Assembly (NCBI RefSeq): GCF_900116705.1
Contig: NZ_FPBP01000015.1
Span: 1-64,000, forward strand
DNA length: 64,000 nt
Direction of reading: 5' to 3'
Source of the DNA: Halomonas korlensis
Lineage (GTDB): Bacteria > Pseudomonadota > Gammaproteobacteria > Pseudomonadales > Halomonadaceae
Shown here one piece after another: positions 28,533 through 39,049 of the stretch. Position numbers and translations under genes: made by a program. A model generated the notes under the pieces. That model ran no database searches. It had not been told where the DNA came from and was given only the letters and a program-made list of their open reading frames with translations. The stretch's first letter is position 1. Each line of letters starts with the position of its first letter.

Positions 28533-29096
28533 ATGCGCCTTCCCCTCGCCTGGGCCGTCGGCCCCTGGCTGGTTCTGCTCACCTTCCTGCCTGCCGCCGC
28601 TGACAGCGTAACGGTCAAGGATGCCAGCTTTCCCGTCTCGTTCGAGGCGCATGATCAGACTTATGCCCTGATCGGCCATGGGCTCTTCGAATACATGATC
28701 TGGGACGCCTATGCCGGCGCCTATTACCAGGCCGAAGCGACCCAGCAACAGGCACCGCTCAGCGATGTCCCGAGGCACCTGGAGCTGGCCTATTTCCACG
28801 GGATCGACGCCGAGGATTTCGCCAAGGCGACACGCGATACCGTGCGCGACAATCTCGACCGGACCCGCTATGCCCGCCTCGAAGCCGCGCTGGAGGACTT
28901 CAACGGCCACTATCGCAATGTCGTACCCGGCGACCGCTACGCGTTGAGCTGGGACGGCGAGCAACTGCGCCTGGCACTCAATGACCAGACGCTCTATCAA
29001 GGCGGGGATCCGGCGCTGGCCAATGCCCTCTTCGGTATCTGGCTCGCCGTAAAGCCACTGAGCGAAGCCTTTCGCGATGCCTTGTTAGACAGGTAA
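28533..29096 (+). CDS. Chalcone-isomerase-like secreted protein
   Basis: 187 residues with a signal peptide (about 1-24, ending AAA). The mature part matches the bacterial chalcone isomerase-like family (Chalcone_3): FEYMIWDAYAGAYYQ, LELAYFHGIDAEDFAKATRD and the C-terminal GDPALANALFGIWLAVKPLS. Most such proteins have no known enzymatic activity, and members occur in fatty-acid-binding and periplasmic roles. No functional hint from the neighbours. Confidence 0.82.
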   Translation: MRLPLAWAVGPWLVLLTFLPAAADSVTVKDASFPVSFEAHDQTYALIGHGLFEYMIWDAYAGAYYQAEATQQQAPLSDVPRHLELAYFHGIDAEDFAKATRDTVRDNLDRTRYARLEAALEDFNGHYRNVVPGDRYALSWDGEQLRLALNDQTLYQGGDPALANALFGIWLAVKPLSEAFRDALLDR

Positions 29097-29178
29097 GCCG
29101 AACCGGTAAGCCGCGCCGGCAACAGCTACGGCCGTGCTACCCTGTGTCGCCTCGAGCCGCGCGCCAGGAGAGCCCTTG

Positions 29179-29616
29179 ATGAAAGCCTTGATCCAGCGGG
29201 TCCGCCACGCCAGCGTGATGGTAAACGAACGTGAAGTGGGGGCCATTCAGCACGGCCTGCTGGCGCTGGTGGGCATCGAAAGAGGCGATGACGAGGCCGC
29301 CGCCGACAAGCTGCTGCACCGGCTATTGCACTATCGGGTATTCGCGGACGAGGCCGGCAGGATGAACCTGAACCTGCAGCAGGCCGAAGGCGGGCTACTG
29401 CTGGTCTCCCAGTTCACGCTCGTTGCTGATACCCGCAAGGGTCTGAGGCCCGGCTTCTCGAGCGCCGCCCCGCCCGACGAGGGGGAGCGAATATTCCGCT
29501 ACCTGCTTGAGCGCGCCCGGGCCGCCTGGCCGAACGTCGCCACTGGCGAATACGGCGCCGACATGCAGGTCGCGCTGGTCAACGACGGCCCGGTCACCTT
29601 TCTGCTGGAAAGCTGA
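29179..29616 (+). CDS. dtd: D-aminoacyl-tRNA deacylase
   Basis: Hydrolyses D-aminoacyl-tRNAs and glycyl-tRNA-Ala mischarges. 145 residues. Both active-site motifs are present: [12 protein letters not shown] (SQxT) and the cis Gly-Pro motif [11 protein letters not shown] near the C-terminus. The ATG has AGGAG at 29166-29170. In-frame sequence upstream is intergenic. Confidence 0.95.
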   Translation: MKALIQRVRHASVMVNEREVGAIQHGLLALVGIERGDDEAAADKLLHRLLHYRVFADEAGRMNLNLQQAEGGLLLVSQFTLVADTRKGLRPGFSSAAPPDEGERIFRYLLERARAAWPNVATGEYGADMQVALVNDGPVTFLLES

Positions 29617-29653
29617 AAGAGACAGAGCTGGGTGAGAGCGCCTGACGAGATGC

Positions 29654-31597
<1,944 letters not shown>

Positions 31598-31657
31598 GCA
31601 GGCTCCACTCGGCAGTTGATCAGCTGCCGCCCCAGGGGTGACGACAGTACAGTGATA

Positions 31658-32188
31658 ATGAGCAATTCTACCGAATTACAGCCGGTTCTGCGGGCCCGCC
31701 TGCAGGCTATGCCACTCTGGGATTTCGCCTTGGGCCTGTACGGCCAAGAGAATGTCGAACGCGCCTGCCTGACGCTTCAGGACGAAGCCGAGGTCGACGT
31801 CTGCGAGCTGCTGTGGCAATGCTGGCTGTTCCACGCCGGCGTGGTGCTTCAGGCCGAACCGACAGGGCTTGCCGAGGTGCGGCGCTGGCAGGCCGAGATT
31901 ACCCGACCACTGCGGCAACTGCGTCGGGCACTCAAGAGCGAAGCGACGCGGCGACCAGGCGTCGCCGAGCTTCGTCAAACGCTCAAGCATGCCGAGCTCG
32001 AGGCCGAACGCGACACCCTGGCGCGACTCGAGCAGCTGGCATTCGACGCCAACCTGACGCAGCTGCCAACGCCACGACCCAGGCTGTCAAGCTACCTTGC
32101 CGATGTCCTGAAACTGCAGCAAAAACCTCATCTTCAGGCGCTGTATAGCGTGGAAAGTGCGCTTGACCCCTCTTTGCGCCCACGCTAG
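31658..32188 (+). CDS. TIGR02444 family protein
   Basis: 176 residues, all-helical looking, no signal or membrane span. Family marks PLWDFALGLYGQENVERACL near residue 20 and LLWQCWLFHAGVV. TIGR02444 proteins are of unknown function and are often encoded beside yheS, as here. A long in-frame extension upstream is antisense to yheS and is not coding. The start is the ATG giving the short N-terminus. Confidence 0.85.
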   Translation: MSNSTELQPVLRARLQAMPLWDFALGLYGQENVERACLTLQDEAEVDVCELLWQCWLFHAGVVLQAEPTGLAEVRRWQAEITRPLRQLRRALKSEATRRPGVAELRQTLKHAELEAERDTLARLEQLAFDANLTQLPTPRPRLSSYLADVLKLQQKPHLQALYSVESALDPSLRPR

Positions 32189-32194
32189 CCTGAA

Positions 32195-32227
32195 ACGAGA
32201 CATGCAGGATTTTCGCCTGTGTCTCGT
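32195..32227 (+). promoter_or_regulatory. Hairpin in the teaA leader / end of the TIGR02444 gene
   Basis: ACGAGACA (32195-32202) pairs perfectly with TGTCTCGT (32220-32227); inside it CAGG pairs with CCTG around an ATTTTCG loop, with a TG bulge. No T-tract follows, so this is either a weak terminator of the preceding gene or a structured leader or operator of teaA. Confidence 0.55.
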
Positions 32228-32278
32228 CTGGCAATGTCGCAAGGCTTGTCCAGTCCTCATCGCAAGGAGAATACAAGA

Positions 32279-33295
32279 ATGATGTCACACAAGCTGTTGA
32301 CCACGGCCGGTATCGGCGCGCTTATGTTCGGCATGTCCACCGCAGCCTTCGCCGATAATTGGCGCTATGCACATGAGGAATACGAAGGCGATGTTCAGGA
32401 TGTTTTCGCCTATGCCTTCAAGGAATATGTTGAAGAGAATTCCGATCATACCGTTCAGGTGTTTCGCTTCGGTGAGCTCGGCGAATCCGACGACATCATG
32501 GAGCAGACCCAGAACGGCATACTGCAATTCGTCAACCAGTCGCCCGGCTTTACCGGCGCACTGATTCCCGAGGCGCAGATCTTCTTCATTCCCTATCTGC
32601 TGCCGACTGACGAAGAAACCGTTCTCGAGTTCTTCGAAGAGAGCAAGGCCATCAACGAGATGTTCCCTGAACTCTACGCCGAGCAAGGGCTCGAGTTGCT
32701 CAAGATGTATCCGGAAGGCGAAATGGTCATTACCACTGACGAGCCTATTTCTTCGCCGGAGGATCTCGACAACAAGAAGATCCGCGTGATGACCAATCCG
32801 CTGCTCTCCGAGACCTACGACGCCTTCGGTGCTACCCCAACGCCGCTTCCCTGGGGCGAGGTCTATGGCGGCCTGCAGACCGGCATTCTCGATGGTCAGG
32901 AGAACCCGATCTTCTGGATCGAGTCCGGCGGACTCTATGAGGTCTCTCCGCACTTGACCTTTACTGGCCACGGCTGGTTCACCACCGCCATGATGGCCAA
33001 CCAGGACTTCTTCGAAGGGCTTTCCGAAGAAGACCAGGAGCTGGTACGTGAAGCGTCCGACGCGGCCTACGATCACACCATCGAGCACATCAAGGGCCTC
33101 GCTGAGGAGTCTCTGGCCAAGATCCAGGAGGCCTCCGATGAGGTCACCGTAACGCGGCTCGACGAAGAGCAGATTCAGACGTTCCGCGAGCGTGCGCCTC
33201 AAGTCGAGGAAGCCTACGTCGAAATGACCGGTGAAGACGGCAAGGAACTGCTCGAGCAGTTCAAGGCCGACCTGGAAGCCGTGACCGAGGAATAA
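32279..33295 (+). CDS. teaA: Ectoine/hydroxyectoine TRAP binding protein TeaA
   Basis: Periplasmic receptor that captures the compatible solutes ectoine and hydroxyectoine for osmoregulated uptake and recovery of leaked solute. 338 residues; signal peptide ends AFA (cleavage near residue 26). Matches H. elongata TeaA along its length as I recall it: DNWRYAHEEYEGDVQDVFA, FGELGESDDIMEQTQNGI, IFFIPYLLPT and TPTPLPWGEVYGGLQTGI. Start is the first of two adjacent ATGs, 9 bases after AAGGAG. Strongly acidic, as expected for a periplasmic halophile protein. Separated from teaB by a strong hairpin. Confidence 0.96.
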   Translation: MMSHKLLTTAGIGALMFGMSTAAFADNWRYAHEEYEGDVQDVFAYAFKEYVEENSDHTVQVFRFGELGESDDIMEQTQNGILQFVNQSPGFTGALIPEAQIFFIPYLLPTDEETVLEFFEESKAINEMFPELYAEQGLELLKMYPEGEMVITTDEPISSPEDLDNKKIRVMTNPLLSETYDAFGATPTPLPWGEVYGGLQTGILDGQENPIFWIESGGLYEVSPHLTFTGHGWFTTAMMANQDFFEGLSEEDQELVREASDAAYDHTIEHIKGLAEESLAKIQEASDEVTVTRLDEEQIQTFRERAPQVEEAYVEMTGEDGKELLEQFKADLEAVTEE

Positions 33296-33314
33296 CTCGG
33301 AGGCTTTCCAGTCG

Positions 33315-33348
33315 CAAGGGGGCAGCATCGGCTGCCCCCTTGTCGTTT
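33315..33348 (+). terminator. Strong hairpin between teaA and teaB (terminator/attenuator)
   Basis: Perfect 12-bp stem CAAGGGGGCAGC (33315-33326) with GCTGCCCCCTTG (33331-33342), ATCG loop, followed by TCGTTT. Within one transport operon it probably ends most transcripts after teaA, giving excess binding protein over membrane subunits. Confidence 0.82.
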
Positions 33349-33450
33349 CAGCTAAGCGTGCCTGCGAGCCCCTTGTCCGTTACCTGCGTGCATCCAGCGT
33401 TGAGGCCAGGGTCAGTTGTATCGCCGACGAGCGAGTAGGCTAATGTCAAG

Positions 33451-33480
33451 ATGGTTAATGGCAGGATGGTTAATGGCAGG
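33451..33480 (+). repeat. Tandem 15-bp repeat upstream of teaB
   Basis: ATGGTTAATGGCAGG occurs twice in direct succession (33451-33465, 33466-33480), with decayed copies on both sides. It lies between the teaA hairpin and teaB. Confidence 0.85.
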
Positions 33481-33535
33481 ACGGCCAGTTGTGGCAGGTC
33501 AGGCAAGGCTTTGCATGCCAAGGGGAGTGCAGACG

Positions 33536-34114
33536 ATGAGCGACGAAGAATCCGAAATTAATTACCGATCCGGCCTGCCGGGTTTTCTAGGCACCATCGA
33601 TACGTTCATCAGCAAGCTCGAGGCCGTAATACTCGCGGTAGGGGTGCTGCTGATGGCGGTGAACACCATCGCCAACGTGATTGGTCGCTTTGTGCTGGGC
33701 GAGAGCATCATGTTCTCCGGTGAAGTCAACCGCATCCTGATCATCATGATCACTTTTGCCGGCATCGGTTATGCCGCCCGTCATGGGCGCCATATCCGCA
33801 TGTCGGCGATTTACGATGCCTTGCCGGCAGGAGGACGCAAGGCGCTGATGATTTTCATCTCGCTGTTCACCTCGCTGATCATGTTCTTCCTGCTCTATTA
33901 CGCGATCATCTATATCGTCGATCTCTATTCCAAGGGCAGGGTATTGCCGGCGCTGGGGTTTCCCATCTGGGTCATCTATATCTGGGTCCCACTGGGCTTT
34001 CTGATCACGGGCATTCAATACCTGCTGACTGCCGTCAAGAACCTGACGTCACGAGATGTCTACCTCTCGACCGGTGTGGTTGACGGTTACAAGGATACGG
34101 AAACGGAAGTCTAA
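33536..34114 (+). CDS. teaB: Ectoine TRAP transporter small membrane subunit TeaB
   Basis: DctQ-type subunit, 192 residues, four spans (about residues 27-50, 62-84, 102-126, 145-168). The cytoplasmic loop [20 protein letters not shown] is typical. The start is the ATG with AGGGGAG upstream; the in-frame region before it consists of the 15-bp repeats. Followed after 29 bases by teaC. With TeaC it forms the sodium-coupled permease for ectoine. Confidence 0.93.
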   Translation: MSDEESEINYRSGLPGFLGTIDTFISKLEAVILAVGVLLMAVNTIANVIGRFVLGESIMFSGEVNRILIIMITFAGIGYAARHGRHIRMSAIYDALPAGGRKALMIFISLFTSLIMFFLLYYAIIYIVDLYSKGRVLPALGFPIWVIYIWVPLGFLITGIQYLLTAVKNLTSRDVYLSTGVVDGYKDTETEV

Positions 34115-34143
34115 CGCAGGGCGTCGCGCCCGGGGGAAGCAAG

Positions 34144-35427
34144 ATGACGACAATAATGGTAGTAACCATGATCGGCCTGCTGTTGCTGGGCTTTCCGATG
34201 ATGGTTCCGTTGATTACCGCAGCCATCATCGGTTTTTTCATGATGTTTGATGGCTTTGGCCAGATGGGCACCCTGATCCAGCAGATGATGGCCGGCATCC
34301 GCCCGGCGTCGCTGATCGCCGTGCCCATGTTCATTCTCGCCGCGGACATCATGACCCGGGGTCAGTCGGCAGACCGCCTGATCGCCATGGTCATGGCCTT
34401 CATCGGTCACGTTAAGGGCGGCCTGGCGGTCAGTACCGCCACCTCCTGTACCCTCTTCGGTGCGGTTTCGGGCTCCACCCAAGCCACGGTGGTGGCCGTC
34501 GGCTCACCCCTACGACCCAAGATGCTCAAGGCCGGTTACTCCGACTCCTTTACCCTAGCGTTGATCATCAACGCCAGCGATATCGCCTTCCTGATACCTC
34601 CCAGCATCGGCATGATCATCTATGGCGTGATCTCCGGCACCTCCATCGGTGAGCTGTTCATTGCCGGGATCGGCCCCGGGATAATGATTTTGATAATGTT
34701 CTCGGCCTATTCGGTGCTCTATGCGGTCATTCGCGACGTGCCGACCGAGCCTCGGTCGACCTGGAGAGAGCGCCTCACCGCCGTGCGCATGGCGCTCTGG
34801 CCGCTGGGCTTCCCGGTGATCATCGTGGGAGGCATCTATGGTGGCATCTTCAGTCCCACGGAAGCCGCAGCTGCCTGCGTGCTCTATGCCGTCTTCCTGG
34901 AGTTCGTGGTCTTCCGATCGCTGAAACTCCATCATATCTATGCAATCGCCAAGTCAACCGGCTTGATCACCGCCGTGGTGTTCATCCTGGTCGCGGTGGG
35001 TAATGGCTTTTCATGGATCATCTCCTTCGCCCAGATTCCACAGGCGCTGCTAGGTGCTGCGGGCATCAACGAAGCTGGCCCGACGGGTGTGCTGATCGCG
35101 ATTTGCATTTCCTTCTTCGTCGCCTGCATGTTCGTCGACCCGATCGTGGTGATCCTGGTGCTGACGCCAATCTTCGCGCCTGCCATCGCAGCAACGGGCC
35201 TCGATCCGGTGCTGGTCGGCATCCTGATCACCCTGCAAGTGGCCATTGGGTCGGCGACGCCGCCCTTCGGTTGCGATATCTTCACGGCCATTGCCATTTT
35301 CAAGCGGCCCTACTGGGACGTGATCAAGGGCACACCGCCTTTCATCTTCATGCTCATCCTGGCCGCGGCCCTGCTGATCATGTTCCCGCAGATCGCCCTG
35401 TTCCTGCGCGACGTGGCGTTCCGTTGA
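34144..35427 (+). CDS. teaC: Ectoine TRAP transporter large membrane subunit TeaC
   Basis: DctM-type permease of 427 residues with about twelve spans. Signature segments: [60 protein letters not shown] and [20 protein letters not shown]. Imports ectoine delivered by TeaA. GGGGGAAG precedes the ATG. teaD follows after about 34 bases, so the three are likely co-transcribed. Confidence 0.94.
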   Translation: MTTIMVVTMIGLLLLGFPMMVPLITAAIIGFFMMFDGFGQMGTLIQQMMAGIRPASLIAVPMFILAADIMTRGQSADRLIAMVMAFIGHVKGGLAVSTATSCTLFGAVSGSTQATVVAVGSPLRPKMLKAGYSDSFTLALIINASDIAFLIPPSIGMIIYGVISGTSIGELFIAGIGPGIMILIMFSAYSVLYAVIRDVPTEPRSTWRERLTAVRMALWPLGFPVIIVGGIYGGIFSPTEAAAACVLYAVFLEFVVFRSLKLHHIYAIAKSTGLITAVVFILVAVGNGFSWIISFAQIPQALLGAAGINEAGPTGVLIAICISFFVACMFVDPIVVILVLTPIFAPAIAATGLDPVLVGILITLQVAIGSATPPFGCDIFTAIAIFKRPYWDVIKGTPPFIFMLILAAALLIMFPQIALFLRDVAFR

Positions 35428-35461
35428 GAGCTGCCATCCGGACCCAAGGAGTGACATGACG

Positions 35462-35905
35462 ATGTTCAATCGAATCATGGTGCCGGTGGACGGCTCCAAA
35501 GGCGCCCTCAAGGCGCTCGAGAAAGCGGTGGGTCTGCAGCAGCTGACCGGCGCTGAGCTGTATCTCCTCTGCGTGTTCAAGCATCACAGCCTGCTCGAGG
35601 CGTCGCTGTCGATGGTCAGACCCGAACGGCTCGACCTGCCCGACGATGCGCTGAAGGAATACGCCACCGAAATCGCCGTGCACGCCAAGACGCATGCCGT
35701 CGAGCTGGGGGTGGCGCCCGAGAAGGTGCGCGCCTTCGTCAAGGGCGGCCGGCCCTCGCGAACCATCGTGCGCTTTGCCCGCAAGCGCGAATGCGACCTG
35801 GTGGTGATCGGCGCCCAGGGTACCAATGGCGACAAGAGCCTGATGCTGGGCAGCGTGGCCCAGCGAGTGGCCGGCTCGTCGCACTGTCCCACCCTGGTCG
35901 TCTAG
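35462..35905 (+). CDS. teaD: Ectoine transporter regulator, Usp-type TeaD
   Basis: ATP-binding universal stress protein; in H. elongata loss of TeaD raises TeaABC activity, so it is a negative regulator. 147 residues from the second ATG, equal to the known TeaD length and 10 bases after AAGGAG; the ATG two codons earlier is only 4 bases from it. Motifs [19 protein letters not shown] and the ATP loop G-2x-G-9x-GS in [15 protein letters not shown] are intact. A terminator follows. Confidence 0.94.
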   Translation: MFNRIMVPVDGSKGALKALEKAVGLQQLTGAELYLLCVFKHHSLLEASLSMVRPERLDLPDDALKEYATEIAVHAKTHAVELGVAPEKVRAFVKGGRPSRTIVRFARKRECDLVVIGAQGTNGDKSLMLGSVAQRVAGSSHCPTLVV

Positions 35906-35910
35906 CGGGC

Positions 35911-35927
35911 TAACCGCTTGCGGTTTT
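35911..35927 (+). terminator. Terminator of the tea operon
   Basis: AACCG CTTG CGGTT stem-loop followed by TTCC. A second inverted repeat (CCTGCCGGTT 35928-35937 with AACCGGCAGG 35952-35961) lies just downstream. Confidence 0.65.
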
Positions 35928-36048
35928 CCTGCCGGTTGCGCAGCCTCGCGGAACCGGCAGGCGCTTGCTAGAGTCACATGTCTTATCATTGCTGTTTTTC
36001 CTTTACCACTATGGCGCTTCAGCGCCCGACCATCCATAAGGTTTGTTC

Positions 36049-36735
36049 ATGAAACGACTGCTGACCACCGCCTCTCTCACCGCTCTGCTGGGCGTCGCCC
36101 CTCTGGCGCTGGCTGACCTGGAAACCGACGAGGAGCGTCTGGGCTACAGCCTGGGGGTCACCCTCGGCCAGAGCATCCAGCAGGATGTCGATAACCTCGA
36201 TGTCGATGCCTTCACGCAGGCCATTCGTGACGTCTTTGCCGGCGACGAACTGGAAATGAGCGATGAGGAAATGGCCGAGGCCCTGATGCGTTTCCAGCAG
36301 GAAGCCATGGCCGCCCGCGAGGCCGAGACCGAGGAGCAGGCCACTTCCAACCGCGAGGCGGGCGAGGCCTACCTTGCCGAGAACGCCGAACGTGACGGTG
36401 TCGAGACTACCGATTCCGGCCTGCAGTATCGGGAGCTGGAATCCGGTGATGGCGCCTCGCCAGAAGCCGATTCGAGCGTGGAAGTGCATTACGAGGGCGC
36501 GCTGATCGACGGCACCGTCTTCGACAGCTCCTACGAGCGAGGCGAGCCCGTCAGCTTCCGTGTCGATCAGGTGATCGAAGGCTGGCAAGAAGCCCTGCAG
36601 ATGATGAGCGTGGGTGACACCTGGGAAATCGCCATCCCCTCCGAGCTGGCCTATGGGGCCCAGGGTCAGGGACCGATCGGTCCTCATGAAACCTTGGTCT
36701 TCAAGGTCGAACTGCTCGGCGTGGACGACAACTGA
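36049..36735 (+). CDS. FKBP-type peptidyl-prolyl isomerase, periplasmic
   Basis: 228 residues: signal peptide ending ALA (residue 22), N-terminal dimerisation domain of the Mip/FkpA/FklB group (about 24-125, Glu/Ala-rich helices), then the FKBP domain (about 130-228) with VEVHYEGALIDGTVFDSSYE, QVIEGWQEALQMMSVGDTWE and the YGAQGQGPIGPHETLVFKVE active-site segment. Assists folding of exported proteins. The start is the ATG; an in-frame TTG two codons earlier is unlikely. The next gene begins 8 bases after its stop. Confidence 0.93.
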   Translation: MKRLLTTASLTALLGVAPLALADLETDEERLGYSLGVTLGQSIQQDVDNLDVDAFTQAIRDVFAGDELEMSDEEMAEALMRFQQEAMAAREAETEEQATSNREAGEAYLAENAERDGVETTDSGLQYRELESGDGASPEADSSVEVHYEGALIDGTVFDSSYERGEPVSFRVDQVIEGWQEALQMMSVGDTWEIAIPSELAYGAQGQGPIGPHETLVFKVELLGVDDN

Positions 36736-36743
36736 TCCGCCCG

Positions 36744-37790
36744 GTGCGCCTTTTGCAATCCTCGCTCGTCAGCCTCGCACTCGTGGGGCTGGCGCTGCCG
36801 TCCGCTGCCCAGGAATCACCTCCCGACCTGCCGGGCCTGGCGATCGATACCGAAGATGTCAGCCTTGTCGGCGTGTCCTCCGGGGGTTACATGGCCACGC
36901 AATTGGCGGTGGCCTGGCCGGAGCGTTTCGTGGGACTGGGGATGCTGGGCACGGGTCCTTGGGCCTGTGCCCAGGGGTCATTGAGCCTGGCTCTCGGACA
37001 ATGTATGAGCAACCGCCTCGGCCTGCCCGATCTCGACCAGCTCTCGCAGCGGCTGCAAGACTATCGGCGTCGTGACCTGGTGGGCGACGCCGATGAGCTC
37101 GCCGACCTGCGCGTCTTCGTCTGGCATGGCGAGGAGGACGAAACCGTTCTGCCGCAACTGGGCGACGCGCTCGTTACCCAGTTCAAGAACTGGCTGGCCG
37201 ACCCCGAGGACCAGCTGCGCCTGGTGGTCAGCGATGATGCCGGCCATGGCTGGCCCGTCGCGGCGCGGGGCAATACCCCCATCACGGCGCTGGCCGATTG
37301 TCGCGAGGGCGGCGGCACCTACCTGCTGGGCTGCGATCTGGATATCGCGGGCCGCATGATGAACTGGTTGCATGGTGGCCTGACTCGTCCGACGAGCGGA
37401 GAACCCGAGGGCCAGTTGTTGCGTTTCGATCAGACAGAGTTTGACACCAAGGGCTTTGCCGACAGTGGCTATAGCTTCATTCCCGAGGCGTGCCAGGGAG
37501 GCGGTTGTGGCCTGACCGTAGCGCTGCATGGCTGCGGGATGGGGGCCGAGCAGATCGATGAGGCCTTCGTACGCCACAGTGGCCTGAACGAATGGGCCGC
37601 CGCGAATCAACGCGTCGTGCTCTATCCCCAGGCTGAAACCAGCCTACCCAATCCTCAGGGATGCTGGGACTGGTGGGGCTTTGCCGAGAGTACCTGGCAA
37701 CTCAACCCGCTCCATGACAGCCGCGAAGGCACCCAGCTGAGCGGCCTGATGGCGATGATCGATCGACTCCAGCAGACCCCGAAACGCTGA
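36744..37790 (+). CDS. Polyhydroxyalkanoate depolymerase with type 2 catalytic domain
   Basis: 348 residues with a signal peptide (about 1-22). The order of catalytic elements is lipase box GVSSG (Ser45), Asp in GEEDETVLP, His in DAGHGWP, then the oxyanion-hole segment VALHGCGMG near residue 262. That order, with the oxyanion segment last, is the type 2 arrangement of extracellular short-chain PHA depolymerases. I see no substrate-binding domain after it, so it may act on short or amorphous polymer or oligomers. GTG start 8 bases after the FKBP stop, so translation is probably coupled. Halomonads commonly store PHB. Confidence 0.8.
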   Translation: MRLLQSSLVSLALVGLALPSAAQESPPDLPGLAIDTEDVSLVGVSSGGYMATQLAVAWPERFVGLGMLGTGPWACAQGSLSLALGQCMSNRLGLPDLDQLSQRLQDYRRRDLVGDADELADLRVFVWHGEEDETVLPQLGDALVTQFKNWLADPEDQLRLVVSDDAGHGWPVAARGNTPITALADCREGGGTYLLGCDLDIAGRMMNWLHGGLTRPTSGEPEGQLLRFDQTEFDTKGFADSGYSFIPEACQGGGCGLTVALHGCGMGAEQIDEAFVRHSGLNEWAAANQRVVLYPQAETSLPNPQGCWDWWGFAESTWQLNPLHDSREGTQLSGLMAMIDRLQQTPKR

Positions 37791-37825
37791 TCCCCCACCA
37801 ATAACCATGAACTCGGCTCGGGGGG

Positions 37826-38437
37826 CTAGCCCTCGAGCTCGCTCTCCAGTGCCGACCGCAGGGCATTGGGCACGGGAGAGTAGAGGACTCGCTGACGTAT
37901 CTCGCCCTCGTTGTTCACCAGATACAACGACGAGCTGTGGTCGATGGTATACGCCATGGCTGAATCCGGCGTTTCCACCTTGCGCCACATCACACCGTAG
38001 CGCTCGGCAATGTCTTCGAGCTGCTGCTGGTTGCCCGTGGCACCGATGATGCCATCGCCGAAATAGGCGGTGTATTCTTCAAGCCGCTCCAGGGTGTCGC
38101 GCTCGGGATCCACGGACACCATGACCGGCACCACGCGCTCGCGCTGCGCCTCGTCGAGTCCCGTCAGCGCCTGACGCACCACTGACAGGGTCATCGGGCA
38201 GACATCCGGACAATAGGTATAACCAAAGAACAGCACCGCCAGTTGATCTTCGCCGAGCTGGCTCAGCGAGAAATCGCCCTGCGTCGAGGGTAGCGCGACC
38301 TCGCCTCCGGGCGGGCTATCGTTGTCGCTTCCGGCACCCTGCTGCAGGTACCAGGCGCCTCCGCCGAACCCGGCAAGAAACACGATCATGCCCAGGCCCA
38401 GCCATAGCCCCTTGCGCTTCTTTATGCTCCGCATCAT
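37826..38437 (-). CDS. Sco1/SenC family copper chaperone
   Basis: Membrane-anchored thioredoxin-fold protein that delivers copper to the CuA site of cytochrome oxidase. 203 residues: N-terminal anchor (about 11-31), copper-binding CxxxC at Cys76/Cys80 in YTYCPDVCPMTL, and the distal His in TIDHSSSLYLV. First ATG overlaps the stop of the upstream membrane protein gene (ATGA). No oxidase genes lie in this window. Confidence 0.92.
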   Translation of the reverse strand: MMRSIKKRKGLWLGLGMIVFLAGFGGGAWYLQQGAGSDNDSPPGGEVALPSTQGDFSLSQLGEDQLAVLFFGYTYCPDVCPMTLSVVRQALTGLDEAQRERVVPVMVSVDPERDTLERLEEYTAYFGDGIIGATGNQQQLEDIAERYGVMWRKVETPDSAMAYTIDHSSSLYLVNNEGEIRQRVLYSPVPNALRSALESELEG

Positions 38438-38937
38438 CCGCCTCGCTCCACATTGAAATCGAACCAAGTGCCAAGCCGCCCTCGTGGTGTATCGACTACG
38501 ACGTTCGCTCGCCAGGCCATCACCGCTTGGGTGCATAACCCAATTTGGCCCTCGCCACGAAAGGCCCCATCATCCGGCGTCAGAGGAAAGCGATGCAACC
38601 CCATGTCCATGTCGCGCCCCACGAACTCGACGACTGCCGACCGAGACGCCAGCCCCTCAAGCCTTACCTCCAATGGCAACACCTGAAGCGCTTGCACGGG
38701 GCCATGGACACCGAACTCGAGGCTAAGCTCGGCCATCCCATCAAGCCTCGTCGTGCAGGCGCCTTGTCTCAGGTCGCAGGCACGCTCTGGGGTATACCAG
38801 GAGATCTCACCTTCATCGCTCAGGTGATAGCGGAACAAGTACCAGAGCGCCACACCGATGACGACCAGGGTGACCAGGATCAAGAAGCGCAGCAACGGGG
38901 GACGCGCTCCGGCATCGCTCAAGGAAGACGGGGACAT
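38434..38937 (-). CDS. Membrane-anchored FixH-like protein upstream of sco
   Basis: 167 residues: short cytoplasmic head, one membrane helix (about residues 16-37), then a periplasmic beta-rich domain. Pattern CDLRQGACTT followed by FGVHGPVQALQVLPLEVRLE and MDMGLHRFPLTP is reminiscent of FixH/copper-handling domains (Met-x-Met-x-x-His). I cannot place it firmly. Translational overlap with the Sco gene makes a role in cytochrome oxidase copper supply or assembly likely. Start taken at the ATG just before the anchor; longer frames upstream are not conserved. Confidence 0.65.
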   Translation of the reverse strand: MSPSSLSDAGARPPLLRFLILVTLVVIGVALWYLFRYHLSDEGEISWYTPERACDLRQGACTTRLDGMAELSLEFGVHGPVQALQVLPLEVRLEGLASRSAVVEFVGRDMDMGLHRFPLTPDDGAFRGEGQIGLCTQAVMAWRANVVVDTPRGRLGTWFDFNVERGG

Positions 38938-39049
38938 GGCGGCGAAGGGGGCACTCCATTGCGGGCAGGATAACGGTAAGCTTACCAGTATTTGCCCGTC
39001 GCAGAGTGCGCAAGGATGTCGCAGGGCAACCACCAGAGAGAGGCATGGC

